Positions 5,537-5,962 of a stretch of 5,962 bases of DNA are shown here, in pieces. Source of the stretch: Thermoplasmatota archaeon (GTDB taxonomy: Archaea; Thermoplasmatota; E2; JACPAO01; JAHFTW01); assembly GCA_028289805.1 (NCBI GenBank), contig JANQNI010000034.1:1-5962 (forward strand). The letters are read 5' to 3'. Below the pieces are notes generated by a model that did no database searches, was not told the DNA's origin, and saw nothing but the letters and a program-made list of their open reading frames with translations. The translations under genes and the position numbers were made by a program. Position 1 is the stretch's first letter; every line of letters begins with the position of its first letter.

Positions 5537-5962
5537 GTGCGACCCATCCGGACCCTCCGCCTGCCGCTGCTGGGCGTCGTCGCCGCAGGGATCGCCGGCG
5601 CGGCCACCCTGCTGGGGACCGGCGGTTCCTTCGGGTGGATCCGGCTCTCGTCGGCCGTCACCGCCACCGGCGTCCTGCTTGGGCTCCTGGTCCTGACGCA
5701 CGCCGTCGTGCTGCTGGGCCTGCGCCAGCGCAGCCTCGCCCGCGACGACGCGGCCAACACCGGCACCCACCGGATGCTCCTGCTCGTCCTGGGCATCGGC
5801 GTCCTGCTCGCCGTCGGCTTCGCCGCCAGCGGCGTCGGCCTCGGCGTCGTGCCCGTCGACAGCGCCGTCGCGGCCCTCGGCGTGCTGGCCGTGGCGTTGT
5901 CCGTCTCCACCGTCGGCATCCTGTGGACGCTGCGCGGCAGCGGGCTGCTGGGGTCGGAGGAC
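5537..5962 (+). CDS. Four-helix membrane protein of unknown function (runs off right edge)
   Basis: A GTG at 5537 opens a frame of 142 codons that reaches the window edge without a stop. Hydrophobic helices are visible at about 8-28, 38-60, 79-99 and 109-130. Arginines cluster at the N-terminus (Arg2, 5, 8), between helices 2 and 3 (LRQRSLARDD, 62-71) and after helix 4 (Arg133), predicting both ends and the middle loop in the cytoplasm. No signature motif or cofactor ligand is visible and I do not recognise the family. Third codon positions are nearly all G or C, as in true genes here. A TTCAA about 30 nt before the GTG could be a weak TATA-like box; no Shine-Dalgarno sequence is seen. The antisense frame over this region is a composition shadow. 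Confidence 0.7.
   Translation, partial: MRPIRTLRLPLLGVVAAGIAGAATLLGTGGSFGWIRLSSAVTATGVLLGLLVLTHAVVLLGLRQRSLARDDAANTGTHRMLLLVLGIGVLLAVGFAASGVGLGVVPVDSAVAALGVLAVALSVSTVGILWTLRGSGLLGSED

Noticed and set aside
4684..5919. A 411-codon minus-strand open frame over the two membrane protein genes
   Set aside because: It covers the truD end, an intergenic gap and two sense genes with clear hydrophobic helices; a composition shadow.

Overview
The window reads as GC-rich chromosomal DNA from a euryarchaeon. Archaeal identity rests on an Rpb11-type RNA polymerase subunit (rpoL), an exosome Csl4 protein, an archaeal winged-helix regulator, and A/T-rich TATA-like boxes about 27 nt before start codons that mostly lack a Shine-Dalgarno sequence. 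Codon third positions are almost all G or C. A member of Thermoplasmatota is my best guess, but that is inference; no rRNA or other taxonomic marker is present.

Layout, left to right. (1) Positions 1-1221, minus strand: the N-terminal 407 residues of a secreted, membrane-anchored protein with one CxxCH c-type heme motif, beta-rich surface domains and the beginning of a membrane domain; it runs off the left edge. (2) Positions 1222-1310: a short divergent promoter region. (3) Positions 1311-2000, plus: rpiA, ribose-5-phosphate isomerase. (4) Positions 2015-2365, minus: a small winged-helix regulator, convergent with rpiA. (5) Positions 2366-2499: a divergent promoter region with a perfect GGACTT-N6-AAGTCC inverted repeat. 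(6) Positions 2500-4724, plus: csl4, rpoL and truD, an RNA synthesis, decay and modification cluster, with a hairpin pair and a second promoter between csl4 and rpoL. (7) Positions 4810-5962, plus: a two-helix membrane-anchored helix-hairpin-helix (DUF4332-like) protein, then a four-helix membrane protein cut by the right edge.

Most of this is housekeeping. csl4, rpoL and truD serve RNA degradation, transcription and tRNA pseudouridylation, and rpiA supplies ribose 5-phosphate for nucleotides. The less ordinary points are a Csl4 whose C-terminal zinc ribbon has lost all four cysteines, the monoheme surface protein, the membrane-tethered HhH protein beside an unknown membrane protein, and a consistent leaderless-type promoter arrangement that also helps choose start codons. 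I found no mobile element, CRISPR array, tRNA, rRNA or clear defence system, and nothing that convincingly forms a wholly new system.
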